DNA of 64,000 nucleotides, taken from positions 3,348,001 to 3,412,000 of the forward strand of contig NZ_CP040443.1 of the NCBI RefSeq assembly GCF_005843885.1, given 5' to 3'. The notes beneath the pieces are model-generated. The model was not told the DNA's origin. It saw only the letters and a list, made by a program, of their open reading frames with translations, and did no database searches. This DNA is from Escherichia sp. E4742 (lineage in GTDB: Bacteria; Pseudomonadota; Gammaproteobacteria; Enterobacterales; Enterobacteriaceae). The position numbers and the translations under genes were made by a program. Positions 20,561-30,225 of the stretch are shown here, piece by piece; positions within the stretch are counted from its first letter, which is position 1; each line of letters begins with the position of its first letter.

Positions 20561-21370
20561 ATGACGAAGCATACTCTTGAGCAACTGGCGGCGGATTTAC
20601 GCCGCGCCGCAGAGCAGGGCGAAGCGATTGCGCCGCTACGCGATCTGATTGGTATTGAAAACGCGAAAGCCGCCTACGCCATTCAGCGCATCAATGTGCA
20701 ACATGACGTCGCTCAGGGACGGCGAGTGGTGGGGCGCAAAGTGGGACTGACGCATCCGAAAGTGCAACAACAACTGGGCGTTGATCAACCGGATTTTGGG
20801 ACGTTATTTGCCGATATGTGTTATGGCGATAATGAAACCATTCCTTTTTCCCGCGTCTTGCAACCGCGCATTGAAGCGGAAATCGCACTGGTTTTGAACC
20901 GCGATTTGCCCGCGACCGATACCACGTTTAACGAACTGTATAACGCCATTGAATGGGTACTTCCGGCGCTGGAAGTGGTGGGTAGCCGCATCCGCGACTG
21001 GTCGATTCAGTTTGTCGATACCGTGGCAGATAACGCTTCCTGCGGGGTGTATGTCATCGGCGGTCCGGCGCAACGTCTGGCGGGGTTAGATCTGAAAAAC
21101 TGCGCCATGAAGATGACGTGTAATAACGAAGAGGTTTCCAGCGGGCGCGGCAGCGAATGCCTGGGACATCCGCTTAATGCCGCTGTCTGGCTGGCACGCA
21201 AAATGGCCAGTCTGGGTCAACCGCTGCGCGCCGGAGATATCATTCTTACCGGGGCATTAGGTCCGATGGTGGCGGTGAATGCGGGCGATTGTTTTGAAGC
21301 CCATATTGAAGGCATAGGTTCAGTTGCTGCGACATTTTCAAACGCAGCTACAAAAGGAAGTCAGTCATGA
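20561..21370 (+). CDS. mhpD: 2-hydroxypentadienoate hydratase MhpD
   Basis: MhpD hydrates 2-hydroxypenta-2,4-dienoate to 4-hydroxy-2-oxovalerate. The 269-residue protein belongs to the fumarylacetoacetate hydrolase-like hydratase family; the metal-binding Glu pair occurs in RIEAEIALVL. The start at ATG 20561 has AAGGA at the right spacing; an ATG two codons earlier is too close to that site. The last four bases overlap the mhpF start. Confidence 0.96.
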   Translation: MTKHTLEQLAADLRRAAEQGEAIAPLRDLIGIENAKAAYAIQRINVQHDVAQGRRVVGRKVGLTHPKVQQQLGVDQPDFGTLFADMCYGDNETIPFSRVLQPRIEAEIALVLNRDLPATDTTFNELYNAIEWVLPALEVVGSRIRDWSIQFVDTVADNASCGVYVIGGPAQRLAGLDLKNCAMKMTCNNEEVSSGRGSECLGHPLNAAVWLARKMASLGQPLRAGDIILTGALGPMVAVNAGDCFEAHIEGIGSVAATFSNAATKGSQS

Positions 21371-22317
21371 GTAAGCGTAAAGTCGCCATTATCGGTTCTG
21401 GCAATATTGGCACCGATCTGATGATTAAAATTTTGCGTCACGGTCAGCATCTGGAGATGGCGGTGATGGTCGGCATTGACCCACAGTCCGACGGGCTGGC
21501 GCGTGCCAGACGCATGGGCGTCGCCACCACCCATGAAGGGGTAATCGGACTGATGAACATGCCTGAATTTGCTGATATCGATATTGTGTTTGATGCGACC
21601 AGCGCGGGCGCGCATGTGAAAAACGATGCCGCTTTGCGCGAAGCGAAACCGGATATTCGCTTAATCGACCTGACGCCTGCTGCCATCGGCCCTTACTGCG
21701 TTCCGGTGGTTAACCTTGATGCGAATGTCGAACAACTGAACGTCAACATGGTCACCTGCGGCGGCCAGGCCACCATTCCAATGGTGGCGGCAGTTTCACG
21801 CGTGGCGCGTGTTCATTACGCCGAAATTATCGCTTCTATCGCCAGTAAATCTGCCGGACCTGGCACGCGTGCCAATATCGATGAATTTACGGAAACCACT
21901 TCGCGCGCCATTGAAGTGGTGGGCGGCGCGGCAAAAGGGAAGGCAATTATCGTGCTTAACCCAGCAGAGCCACCGTTGATGATGCGTGACACGGTGTATG
22001 TATTGAGCGACGAAGCTTCACAAGATGATATCGAAGCCTCAATCAATGAAATGGCTGAGGCGGTGCAGGCTTACGTACCGGGATATCGCCTGAAACAGCG
22101 CGTGCAGTTTGAAGTCATCCCGCAGGATAAACCGGTTAATTTGCCGGGCGTGGGGCAGTTCTCCGGGCTGAAAACGGCGGTCTGGCTGGAAGTCGAAGGC
22201 GCAGCGCATTATCTGCCTGCCTATGCGGGCAACCTCGACATTATGACTTCCAGTGCGCTGGCGACAGCGGAAAAAATGGCCCAGTCACTGGCGCGCAAGG
22301 CAGGAGAAGCGGCATGA
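21367..22317 (+). CDS. mhpF: Acetaldehyde dehydrogenase (acylating) MhpF
   Basis: MhpF converts acetaldehyde released by MhpE directly to acetyl-CoA with NAD+. It has 316 residues, an N-terminal Rossmann motif GSGNIGTDL and the catalytic Cys in MVTCGGQAT. It overlaps both neighbours by four bases (ATGA), so mhpD, mhpF and mhpE are translationally coupled. MhpF and MhpE form a complex that channels acetaldehyde. Confidence 0.97.
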   Translation: MSKRKVAIIGSGNIGTDLMIKILRHGQHLEMAVMVGIDPQSDGLARARRMGVATTHEGVIGLMNMPEFADIDIVFDATSAGAHVKNDAALREAKPDIRLIDLTPAAIGPYCVPVVNLDANVEQLNVNMVTCGGQATIPMVAAVSRVARVHYAEIIASIASKSAGPGTRANIDEFTETTSRAIEVVGGAAKGKAIIVLNPAEPPLMMRDTVYVLSDEASQDDIEASINEMAEAVQAYVPGYRLKQRVQFEVIPQDKPVNLPGVGQFSGLKTAVWLEVEGAAHYLPAYAGNLDIMTSSALATAEKMAQSLARKAGEAA

Positions 22318-23327
22318 ACGGTAAAAAACTTTATATCTCGGACGTCACGTTGCGTGACGGTATGCACGCCATTCGTCATCAGTATTCGCTGGAAAATGTT
22401 CGCCAGATTGCCAAAGCACTGGATGATGCTCGTGTGGATTCGATTGAAGTGGCCCACGGCGACGGTTTGCAGGGTTCCAGCTTTAACTATGGTTTCGGCG
22501 CACATAGCGACCTTGAATGGATTGAAGCGGCGGCGGATGTGGTGAAGCACGCCAAAATCGCGACGTTGTTGCTGCCAGGAATCGGCACTATTCACGATCT
22601 GAAAAATGCCTGGCAGGCTGGCGCGCGTGTGGTTCGTGTGGCAACGCACTGTACCGAAGCTGATGTTTCCGCCCAGCATATTCAGTATGCCCGCGAGCTC
22701 GGAATGGACACCGTTGGTTTTCTGATGATGAGCCATATGACCACGCCGGAAAATCTCGCGAAGCAGGCAAAGCTGATGGAAGGCTACGGTGCGACCTGTA
22801 TTTATGTGGTGGATTCTGGCGGTGCGATGAACATGAGCGATATCCGCGACCGTTTCCGCGCCCTGAAAGCAGTGCTGAAACCAGAAACGCAAACCGGCAT
22901 GCACGCTCACCATAACTTGAGTCTTGGCGTGGCGAACTCTATTGCAGCAGTGGAAGAGGGCTGTGACCGAATCGACGCCAGTCTCGCGGGAATGGGCGCG
23001 GGCGCAGGTAACGCGCCGCTGGAAGTGTTTATTGCCGCCGCGGATAAACTGGGCTGGCAGCATGGGACCGATCTTTATGCGTTAATGGATGCCGCTGACG
23101 ACCTGGTGCGTCCGTTGCAGGATCGTCCGGTACGAGTCGATCGCGAAACGCTGGCGCTGGGATACGCTGGCGTTTACTCCAGCTTCCTGCGTCACTGTGA
23201 AACGGCGGCGGCGCGTTATGGCTTAAGCGCGGTGGATATTCTCGTTGAGCTGGGCAAACGCCGGATGGTTGGCGGCCAGGAGGATATGATTGTCGATGTG
23301 GCGCTGGATCTGCGCAACAACAAATAA
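22314..23327 (+). CDS. mhpE: 4-hydroxy-2-oxovalerate aldolase MhpE
   Basis: MhpE is a class II aldolase of the DRE-TIM metallolyase family that cleaves 4-hydroxy-2-oxovalerate to pyruvate and acetaldehyde. The 337 residues start with the characteristic TLRDGMHA strand, and the metal-binding HAHHN segment is at about residue 200. The C-terminal region contacts MhpF. It is the last gene of the main operon; a 100-bp-period BIME array separates it from mhpT. Confidence 0.97.
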   Translation: MNGKKLYISDVTLRDGMHAIRHQYSLENVRQIAKALDDARVDSIEVAHGDGLQGSSFNYGFGAHSDLEWIEAAADVVKHAKIATLLLPGIGTIHDLKNAWQAGARVVRVATHCTEADVSAQHIQYARELGMDTVGFLMMSHMTTPENLAKQAKLMEGYGATCIYVVDSGGAMNMSDIRDRFRALKAVLKPETQTGMHAHHNLSLGVANSIAAVEEGCDRIDASLAGMGAGAGNAPLEVFIAAADKLGWQHGTDLYALMDAADDLVRPLQDRPVRVDRETLALGYAGVYSSFLRHCETAAARYGLSAVDILVELGKRRMVGGQEDMIVDVALDLRNNK

Positions 23328-23365
23328 TGATGACTGCCGAGAACGTGCATTTTGTATGCCCATCC

Positions 23366-23848
<483 letters not shown>

Positions 23849-23940
23849 TTTCGCCTGGAGGCAGTCATTAAATAGTTCTGATTACGCGGCTGGCAATGTA
23901 TCAGTCGCGATTCACCTGTACTCACAACGAGGTTCATCTT

Positions 23941-25152
23941 ATGTCGACTCGTACCTCTTTATCATCTTCATCCCGCCTGATGCTGACCATCGGGCTTTGT
24001 TTTTTGGTCGCTCTGATGGAAGGACTGGATCTTCAGGCGGCTGGCATTGCGGCGGGTGGCATCGCACAGGCTTTCGCACTCGATAAAATGCAAATGGGCT
24101 GGATATTCAGCGCCGGAATACTCGGTTTGCTACCCGGCGCGCTGGTTGGCGGAATGCTGGCGGACCGTTATGGTCGTAAGCGTATTTTGATTAGCTCAGT
24201 TGCGCTGTTTGGTTTGTTCTCGCTGGCAACGGCGATTGCCTGGGATTTTCCATCGCTGGTCTTTACGCGGCTGATGACCGGTGTCGGGCTGGGGGCGGCG
24301 TTGCCGAATCTTATCGCCCTGACGTCTGAAGCCGCGGGTCCTCGTTTTCGTGGGACGGCGGTGAGCCTGATGTATTGCGGTGTCCCTATTGGCGCGGCGC
24401 TGGCGGCGACGCTGGGTTTCGCGGGGGCAAACTTAGCCTGGCAAACGGTGTTTTGGGTAGGTGGTGTGGTGCCGTTGATTCTGGTGCCGCTATTAATGCG
24501 CTGGCTGCCGGAGTCGGCGGTTTTCGCTGGCGAAAAACAGGCCGCGCCACCACTGCGTGCGTTATTTGCGCCAGAAACGGCCACCGCGACGTTGTTGCTG
24601 TGGTTGTGTTATTTCTTCACTCTGCTGGTGGTCTACATGTTGATCAACTGGCTGCCGCTGCTTTTGGTGGAGCAAGGATTCCAGCCATCACAGGCGGCTG
24701 GGGTGATGTTTGCACTGCAAATGGGGGCGGCAAGCGGGACGTTAATGTTGGGTGCATTGATGGATAAGCTGCGTCCAGTAACCATGTCGCTACTGATTTA
24801 TAGCGGCATGTTAGCTTCGCTGCTGGCGCTGGGAACAGTGTCGTCATTTAACGGTATGTTGCTGGCGGGATTTGTCGCGGGGTTGTTTGCGACAGGTGGG
24901 CAAAGCGTTTTATATGCATTGGCACCGTTGTTTTACAGCTCGCAGATCCGCGCAACAGGTGTGGGAACAGCCGTGGCGGTAGGGCGTCTGGGGGCTATGA
25001 GCGGCCCGTTGCTGGCCGGGAAAATGCTGGCATTAGGCACTGGCACGGTCGGCGTAATGGCAGCTTCTGCGCCGGGTATTCTTGTTGCTGGGTTGGCGGT
25101 ATTTATTTTGATGAGCCGGAGATCACGAATGCAGCCGTGCGCCGACGCCTGA
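23941..25152 (+). CDS. mhpT: 3-hydroxyphenylpropionate transporter MhpT
   Basis: MhpT is a 403-residue MFS protein of the aromatic acid:H+ symporter type with 12 predicted helices. The family motif DxxGxR-like loop GGMLADRYGRKR lies between helices 2 and 3, and LPNLIALTSEA in helix 4-5. It imports the phenylpropionate-derived substrate of MhpA. The start at ATG 23941 (MSTRTSLSS) follows an AACGAGG site; the frame is open 15 codons earlier. It is separated from mhpE by the BIME array. Confidence 0.94.
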   Translation: MSTRTSLSSSSRLMLTIGLCFLVALMEGLDLQAAGIAAGGIAQAFALDKMQMGWIFSAGILGLLPGALVGGMLADRYGRKRILISSVALFGLFSLATAIAWDFPSLVFTRLMTGVGLGAALPNLIALTSEAAGPRFRGTAVSLMYCGVPIGAALAATLGFAGANLAWQTVFWVGGVVPLILVPLLMRWLPESAVFAGEKQAAPPLRALFAPETATATLLLWLCYFFTLLVVYMLINWLPLLLVEQGFQPSQAAGVMFALQMGAASGTLMLGALMDKLRPVTMSLLIYSGMLASLLALGTVSSFNGMLLAGFVAGLFATGGQSVLYALAPLFYSSQIRATGVGTAVAVGRLGAMSGPLLAGKMLALGTGTVGVMAASAPGILVAGLAVFILMSRRSRMQPCADA

Positions 25153-25253
25153 CGCGCCTTATTAAGCAGGGGCGAAAGGGACTTGCCCTCAATACACCTA
25201 CGGCGTTTACAGGTATACTCGCTAAAAATTATTCAGCGGGTTTGGAAACAAAG

Positions 25254-25793
25254 ATGGCAAAACTTACCTTACAAGAGCAGTTGCTCAAAGCAGGATTAGT
25301 CACCAGCAAAAAAGCGGCGAAGGTTGAGAGAACGGCGAAAAAATCGCGCGTTCAGGCGCGTGAAGCTCGGGCGGCGGTAGAAGAAAATAAAAAGGCACAG
25401 CTTGAGCGTGATAAACAGCTTAGCGAGCAACAAAAACAAGCGGCGTTGGCGAAAGAATATAAAGCCCAGGTGAAGCAGCTTATTGAAATGAACCGAATCA
25501 CCATTGCCAATGGCGATATTGGTTTTAACTTTACCGATGGTAATCTGATTAAGAAGATTTTTGTTGATAAGCTCACGCAAACGCAGTTGATTAATGGTCG
25601 TCTGGCGATTGCTCGCTTGTTGGTCGATAACAATAGCGAAGGTGAATACGCCATTATTCCCGCCAGCGTTGCCGATAAAATTGCTCAGCGTGATGCCAGC
25701 AGTATTGTGTTGCATAGTGCACTCAGCGCCGAAGAGCAGAATGAAGATGATCCGTATGCCGACTTCAAAGTGCCTGATGATTTGATGTGGTAA
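25254..25793 (+). CDS. yaiL: DUF2058 family protein YaiL
   Basis: YaiL is a 179-residue cytoplasmic protein of the DUF2058 family. Residues 18-75 form a highly charged, Lys/Glu/Ala/Gln-rich helix, likely coiled coil; the C-terminal half (about 80-160) is a compact domain, followed by an acidic tail (EEQNEDDPYADF). The start at ATG 25254 removes a long N-terminal extension that would overlap mhpT. It has been called nucleoprotein-like because of the basic helix; its function is not established. Confidence 0.93.
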   Translation: MAKLTLQEQLLKAGLVTSKKAAKVERTAKKSRVQAREARAAVEENKKAQLERDKQLSEQQKQAALAKEYKAQVKQLIEMNRITIANGDIGFNFTDGNLIKKIFVDKLTQTQLINGRLAIARLLVDNNSEGEYAIIPASVADKIAQRDASSIVLHSALSAEEQNEDDPYADFKVPDDLMW

Positions 25794-25810
25794 ACATAGA
25801 TAAGCCGTGC

Positions 25811-26220
<410 letters not shown>

Positions 26221-26222
26221 GC

Positions 26223-27056
26223 TCAACGCATATTCAGTTTATTGGCGTGGTAGGCAATATGCTCGCCAATAAAACTGGAGACAAAATAATAGCTGTGGTC
26301 GTAACCTTCGTGATAACGGATTAACGCCTTGATATTCATCTCCTGACAGATCTTTTCAAGATTTGGAGTCCGCAGCTGTTCCGCGTAAAAATCATCACTC
26401 AACCCCTGATCAACCATTATTTCCGCAACGCGTTGGCCTTGTGAAATAAGACTCACCGGATCGTAATCCAACCAGGTTTCTTTATTTTCACCAAGATACG
26501 CGGCAAAGGCTTGCTGGCCCCACGGTACTTGCGAAGGGGAAACAATGGGTGAAAACGCCGAGACGCTGACATATTCATCTGGGTTACGCAGCGCCAGTAC
26601 CAGCGCACCCAGCCCGCCCATAGAATGACCTGCGATTGACTTTCTGGCCGTTGCCGGAAAATGTTGCATCACTAAATCCGGCAGCTCACTGTGGATATAG
26701 TCATACATTTTGTAATGTTCACTCCACGGCGCTTGCGTCGCGTTCAGATAAAACCCGGCACCTTGCCCGAGATCGTAACGGTCGGCATCTGCGACATGAC
26801 TGCCTCGCGGACTGGTGTCCGGCGCAACAACAATAATGTTGTGTTCAGCCGCGTAACGCTGCATTCCCGATTTGGTAATGAAATTCTGCTCGTTGCAGGT
26901 CAGGCCCGAAAGCCAGTACAGCATCGGCAATTTTTCACTCGCGGCTTTTGGCGGGAGATAGACGCCGACATTCATTTCACAATTCAGTGATTGGGAATAA
27001 TGCCGATACACATTTTGCCAGCCGCCAAAGCTGGCATGCTTTTCAATGAGTTCCAT
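26223..27056 (-). CDS. frmB: S-formylglutathione hydrolase FrmB
   Basis: FrmB hydrolyses S-formylglutathione to formate and glutathione, the last step of glutathione-dependent formaldehyde detoxification. The 277-residue esterase D-type alpha/beta hydrolase has the nucleophile Ser145 in AGHSMGG, the oxyanion region WLSGLTCNEQNF, and His in YHEGYDHSYYF. It lies 93 bp after frmA; a GC-rich hairpin (27079-27100) sits between them. Confidence 0.97.
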   Translation of the reverse strand: MELIEKHASFGGWQNVYRHYSQSLNCEMNVGVYLPPKAASEKLPMLYWLSGLTCNEQNFITKSGMQRYAAEHNIIVVAPDTSPRGSHVADADRYDLGQGAGFYLNATQAPWSEHYKMYDYIHSELPDLVMQHFPATARKSIAGHSMGGLGALVLALRNPDEYVSVSAFSPIVSPSQVPWGQQAFAAYLGENKETWLDYDPVSLISQGQRVAEIMVDQGLSDDFYAEQLRTPNLEKICQEMNIKALIRYHEGYDHSYYFVSSFIGEHIAYHANKLNMR

Positions 27057-27078
27057 CAGCCATTATCTCATGGTTAAT

Positions 27079-27100
27079 TCCCCGGACGGCTGCCCGGGGA
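27079..27100. other. Hairpin between frmA and frmB
   Basis: A 7-bp stem TCCCCGG (27079-27085) and CCGGGGA (27094-27100) with an 8-base loop lies in the frmA-frmB gap. There is no T-run after it on the minus strand, so it is more likely a processing or attenuating structure than a full terminator. Confidence 0.5.
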
Positions 27101-27149
27101 CGGTATTAAGAACCTCGTCTGAAGTGGACGGGGCAAAACCTGCGGGAAA

Positions 27150-28259
27150 TTAGTAACGAATTACGGTTCGAATGGATTTGCCTTCATGCATCAGATCAAA
27201 GGCGTCATTAATTTCATCCAGGCTCATGGTATGCGTCACAAACGGTTCCAGGTCGATATCACCTTTCATCGCATCTTCAACCATACCCGGTAACTGGGAA
27301 CGACCTTTCACGCCACCAAACGCAGAACCTTTCCATACACGACCGGTGACCAACTGGAATGGGCGCGTTGAAATTTCCTGACCGGAACCTGCTACCCCGA
27401 TGATTACCGACTGACCCCAGCCGCGGTGCGCACTTTCCAGCGCCGCACGCATCACATTGACGTTACCGATGCACTCGAAGGTATGGTCGATACCCCATTT
27501 GTTGATATCCAGCAGGACATCTTTAATCGGTTTGTCGTAGTCATTCGGGTTAATGCAGTCGGTGGCACCGAATCGACGCGCCAGATCGAATTTCTTCGGG
27601 TTAGTGTCGATAGCGATAATCCGTCCCGCTTTCGCCTGACGTGCGCCCTGAACCACTGCCAGACCAATAGCGCCAAGACCAAACACCGCAACAGAATCAC
27701 CTGGCTGGACTTTAGCGGTGTTATGCACCGCGCCAATACCGGTGGTTACGCCACAGCCCAGCAGGCAGACGTGTTCATGGTTTGCTTCTGGATTAATTTT
27801 GGCCAGAGATACTTCTGCGACCACGGTATATTCACTGAATGTCGAACAGCCCATGTAGTGATAAAGCGGTTGCCCGTTGTAAGAAAAACGGGTGGTGCCG
27901 TCTGGCATCAGGCCTTTGCCCTGGGTTTCGCGAACCGCGACACAAAGGTTAGTTTTGCCGGAACGACAGAACTCACACTCGCCACACTCAGCGGTGTAAA
28001 GCGGGATCACATGGTCACCAGGTTTCACGCTGGTCACGCCTTCACCGACTTCAACCACAACACCAGCTCCTTCGTGACCGAGAACCACCGGGAATACACC
28101 TTCCGGGTCATCGCCAGAGAGGGTAAATGCGTCGGTATGGCAAACGCCGGTATGGGTGACTTTAATCAGCACTTCACCTTTTTTCGGTGGTGCAACGTCA
28201 ATTTCAACGATTTCCAGCGGTTTACCGGGAGCAAATGCAACGGCAGCACGTGATTTCAT
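27150..28259 (-). CDS. frmA: S-(hydroxymethyl)glutathione dehydrogenase FrmA
   Basis: FrmA is a class III alcohol dehydrogenase that oxidises S-(hydroxymethyl)glutathione, formed from formaldehyde and glutathione, to S-formylglutathione with NAD+. In the 369-residue protein the catalytic zinc ligands Cys40 and His62, the structural-zinc cysteines 92, 95, 98 and 106 (CGECEFCRSGKTNLC), and the NAD-binding GLGAIG are all visible. It is the second gene of frmRAB, 34 bp after frmR. Confidence 0.98.
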   Translation of the reverse strand: MKSRAAVAFAPGKPLEIVEIDVAPPKKGEVLIKVTHTGVCHTDAFTLSGDDPEGVFPVVLGHEGAGVVVEVGEGVTSVKPGDHVIPLYTAECGECEFCRSGKTNLCVAVRETQGKGLMPDGTTRFSYNGQPLYHYMGCSTFSEYTVVAEVSLAKINPEANHEHVCLLGCGVTTGIGAVHNTAKVQPGDSVAVFGLGAIGLAVVQGARQAKAGRIIAIDTNPKKFDLARRFGATDCINPNDYDKPIKDVLLDINKWGIDHTFECIGNVNVMRAALESAHRGWGQSVIIGVAGSGQEISTRPFQLVTGRVWKGSAFGGVKGRSQLPGMVEDAMKGDIDLEPFVTHTMSLDEINDAFDLMHEGKSIRTVIRY

Positions 28260-28293
28260 CTTTCGCTCTTCCTCAATATGGTAATAGATTCAG

Positions 28294-28569
28294 CTATTTA
28301 AGATAGGCACGAACCAGTTCAATAGTGTCGTCAACGGATTGGCTGACTTCGCGGCTGTAGCAGTCATTTCGGTCAAACGTTTCCCGGATATGGCTTTCAA
28401 GCACTTCTGCCATTAGCCCGTTAGCCGCGCCCCGAACGGCGGCTATCTGTTGGAGTATGGCACGGCATTCGGCATCACCCTCCAGCGACCGTTCCAGAGC
28501 ATCTATCTGCCCCCGAATACGACGAACTCGAGTAAGCACCTTTTTCTTCTCTTCCGGAGTACTGGGCAT
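28294..28569 (-). CDS. frmR: Formaldehyde-sensing repressor FrmR
   Basis: FrmR is a 91-residue all-helical repressor of the CsoR/RcnR family. Formaldehyde crosslinks its N-terminal Pro2 to Cys35, releasing DNA. Both residues are present ([14 protein letters not shown]), and His60, one of the metal-family positions, is also there. I start at ATG 28569; seven further codons are open upstream but would block the Pro2 mechanism. The operator lies immediately upstream. Confidence 0.96.
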
Positions 28570-28590
28570 TTCGCACCTCATCATCTGCAC

Positions 28591-28649
28591 GTTATATACT
28601 ATAGGGGGGTATGCTATGTGTCAATGCATACCCCCCTATAGTATATAAC
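28591..28649. promoter_or_regulatory. frm promoter with 24-bp perfect inverted repeat (FrmR operator)
   Basis: Bases 28591-28614 and 28626-28649 are perfect 24-bp inverted repeats separated by 11 bp. Each arm carries the run of six G/C flanked by AT-rich TATACTATA, the A/T-G-tract arrangement recognised by CsoR/RcnR-family repressors. It is 22 bp upstream of the frmR start, so two FrmR tetramers could cover the promoter. Confidence 0.88.
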
Positions 28650-28727
28650 GCTGGGGAATAAAATTTATCCGGCGAATGTGGGCGGAAAAAGAAAAGGAAA
28701 GTGTTTGGGCGCTAATCGGCAGGGAAG

Positions 28728-28749
28728 GCCGCCCTGGATGGCGGGCGGC
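28728..28749 (-). terminator. Possible yaiO terminator
   Basis: A 7-bp GC-only stem, GCCGCCC (28728-28734) and GGGCGGC (28743-28749), begins 9 bp after the yaiO stop on the minus strand. The bases following the stem are only moderately T-rich (CTTCCC), so efficiency is uncertain. Confidence 0.5.
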
Positions 28750-28757
28750 GGAAGGAA

Positions 28758-29531
28758 TCAAAATTTCCAGGTCAGATGGGCTGCGAGTTGCAGGCCGTTA
28801 TAATCATCGGTTGGGGTGTCGTACCACACTTTACCTGCCGTCAGCCCGAGATTAAGTTGCTCTGTTAAAGGCTGAATACGCTGTAAACTGACGCTCTTCA
28901 TACTGCCGTGTCGTGTCTCTGGCGACCAGTCATAAGTATAAGCTCCGGTCCCGCGAGTTAGCCAAAGCTGGGTATAACCACCGCCGCGCGTATCGTTCAG
29001 GCGCAGGGAAATCATATTGCTGTAACTGCCGCCCGCATCGCTTGAGTCATAATGGGTATAGCGATAGCTGGTGATCACCGGGCCGGTATAAAGCGAAACG
29101 CCACCTTGCCAGGCATTAACGTCAACGTCATCGTAATATTTGGTGTAGCGATAACCGGTCGTGAACACCGTTTTTGGCAGCAGGGCCAGGTTAATATCCT
29201 GACGAAAATCCTGGCGAGCAAAAACCGGAGTATTATCGGCAAAGGCAATACCCGTGCGGGTTGTCAGCCAGTTATTCCATTTGTACCAGACAGCGCCCTG
29301 ACCGCGTGTGGCATTGAAACGTTCAGTCTCATAATCACGGCGCCCCTGGGAAAGATTAAAAAGCAGCGTTGCGTTTTTAACTTTTGCCACCAGTTCAGCA
29401 TACGCTAAATTACGGTTGCCATGATCGCCAGAATAATCGGTAAAATCGTAGCCTGCGGTAATAGAAGTTAACCCGGCATAAGCGGGCAATGTACTAAATA
29501 TTGCCGCCGCTAATAACGTCCGTTTTATCAT
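28758..29531 (-). CDS. yaiO: Outer-membrane protein YaiO
   Basis: YaiO has 257 residues, a signal peptide ending in LPAYA (residues 1-19), many alternating-hydrophobicity strands rich in Tyr and Thr, and a C-terminal aromatic (HLTWKF), as expected for an outer-membrane beta-barrel of the YaiO family. E. coli YaiO has been reported in the outer membrane; a biochemical role is not known. It is the last gene of yaiS-yaiP-yaiX-yaiO, with one base between the yaiX stop and its start, which suggests that it handles or exports the glycan made by that operon (inference). Confidence 0.92.
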   Translation of the reverse strand: MIKRTLLAAAIFSTLPAYAGLTSITAGYDFTDYSGDHGNRNLAYAELVAKVKNATLLFNLSQGRRDYETERFNATRGQGAVWYKWNNWLTTRTGIAFADNTPVFARQDFRQDINLALLPKTVFTTGYRYTKYYDDVDVNAWQGGVSLYTGPVITSYRYTHYDSSDAGGSYSNMISLRLNDTRGGGYTQLWLTRGTGAYTYDWSPETRHGSMKSVSLQRIQPLTEQLNLGLTAGKVWYDTPTDDYNGLQLAAHLTWKF

Positions 29532-29532
29532 T

Positions 29533-30225
29533 TTAATCTCCTGTACGGATAAGTTCTTGCCGGAGTGAATAATTTCCGGTAGGTAAATTACGTTCTACAA
29601 TAACGCGCGGGCCAAGTTGCGTGTTCGGAGCAATAATTCGCCCTGGTAAAATAATAACCTGTACGCCAAGACGTGAACGCTGACCAATATAACAACCTAA
29701 TTTATCGCAGCCGGTAGCGATAATACCCTCTGGGGTGCGAACAGATACTGGCTGTTCATCCAGTCGATGGTTACTGGTACGCACTTGTGCGCCCAAATAT
29801 GCCTGGCTTGCAACAACGGAATCGGCAATAAAACATTGCGGGCCAATCATCGCTTCCGTTTCAATAACTGCATTTTTGATTTCAGTGGCAAAACCAATTT
29901 TTACACCATTGCTGATTACCGTACCGGGGCGAATAAAAGCATAATTACCTATCAGGCAGTTTGCGCCAATCACGACCGGTCCTTGAATAACCGCACCGTG
30001 ACAAATACGGGTATTGGCACCGATAATAACTTCACCAGCACTTTCATCAATAATTACCTGGTCAGCAATCTGAATATTTTTCTCTTTGACATTAAGCTTC
30101 AGATAACTTTTCAGTTCCTGTGACAGATGGTTGGGAATAAGTGGTTGGCGTTTCCACCAGTGCGGAATAACGGGTAGGTTTGTCGCGCTGAGGTTCGCGT
30201 CCAGTAACAAAGGCAATAAGTCCAT
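29533..30225 (-). CDS. yaiX: Left-handed beta-helix acyltransferase YaiX (intact)
   Basis: This is a hexapeptide-repeat protein of about 230 residues. Repeats such as IIGANTRICHGAVIQGPVVIGANCLIG span roughly residues 60-150, and GVQVIILPGRIIAPNTQLGP forms a second set. Relatives are sugar acetyl/acyltransferases and nucleotidyltransferases of the GlmU C-terminal type. I remember the K-12 gene as split by IS2; here it is unbroken. The N terminus overlaps yaiP by about 130 bp in another frame. The start is uncertain: ATG 30225 has a weak GGA site, ATG 30243 has none. Confidence 0.8.
   Translation of the reverse strand: MDLLPLLLDANLSATNLPVIPHWWKRQPLIPNHLSQELKSYLKLNVKEKNIQIADQVIIDESAGEVIIGANTRICHGAVIQGPVVIGANCLIGNYAFIRPGTVISNGVKIGFATEIKNAVIETEAMIGPQCFIADSVVASQAYLGAQVRTSNHRLDEQPVSVRTPEGIIATGCDKLGCYIGQRSRLGVQVIILPGRIIAPNTQLGPRVIVERNLPTGNYSLRQELIRTGD

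Noticed and set aside
19604..20584. 326-codon antisense frame over mhpC
   Set aside because: Opposite a catalytic alpha/beta hydrolase with all triad residues; no ribosome-binding site or recognisable domain.
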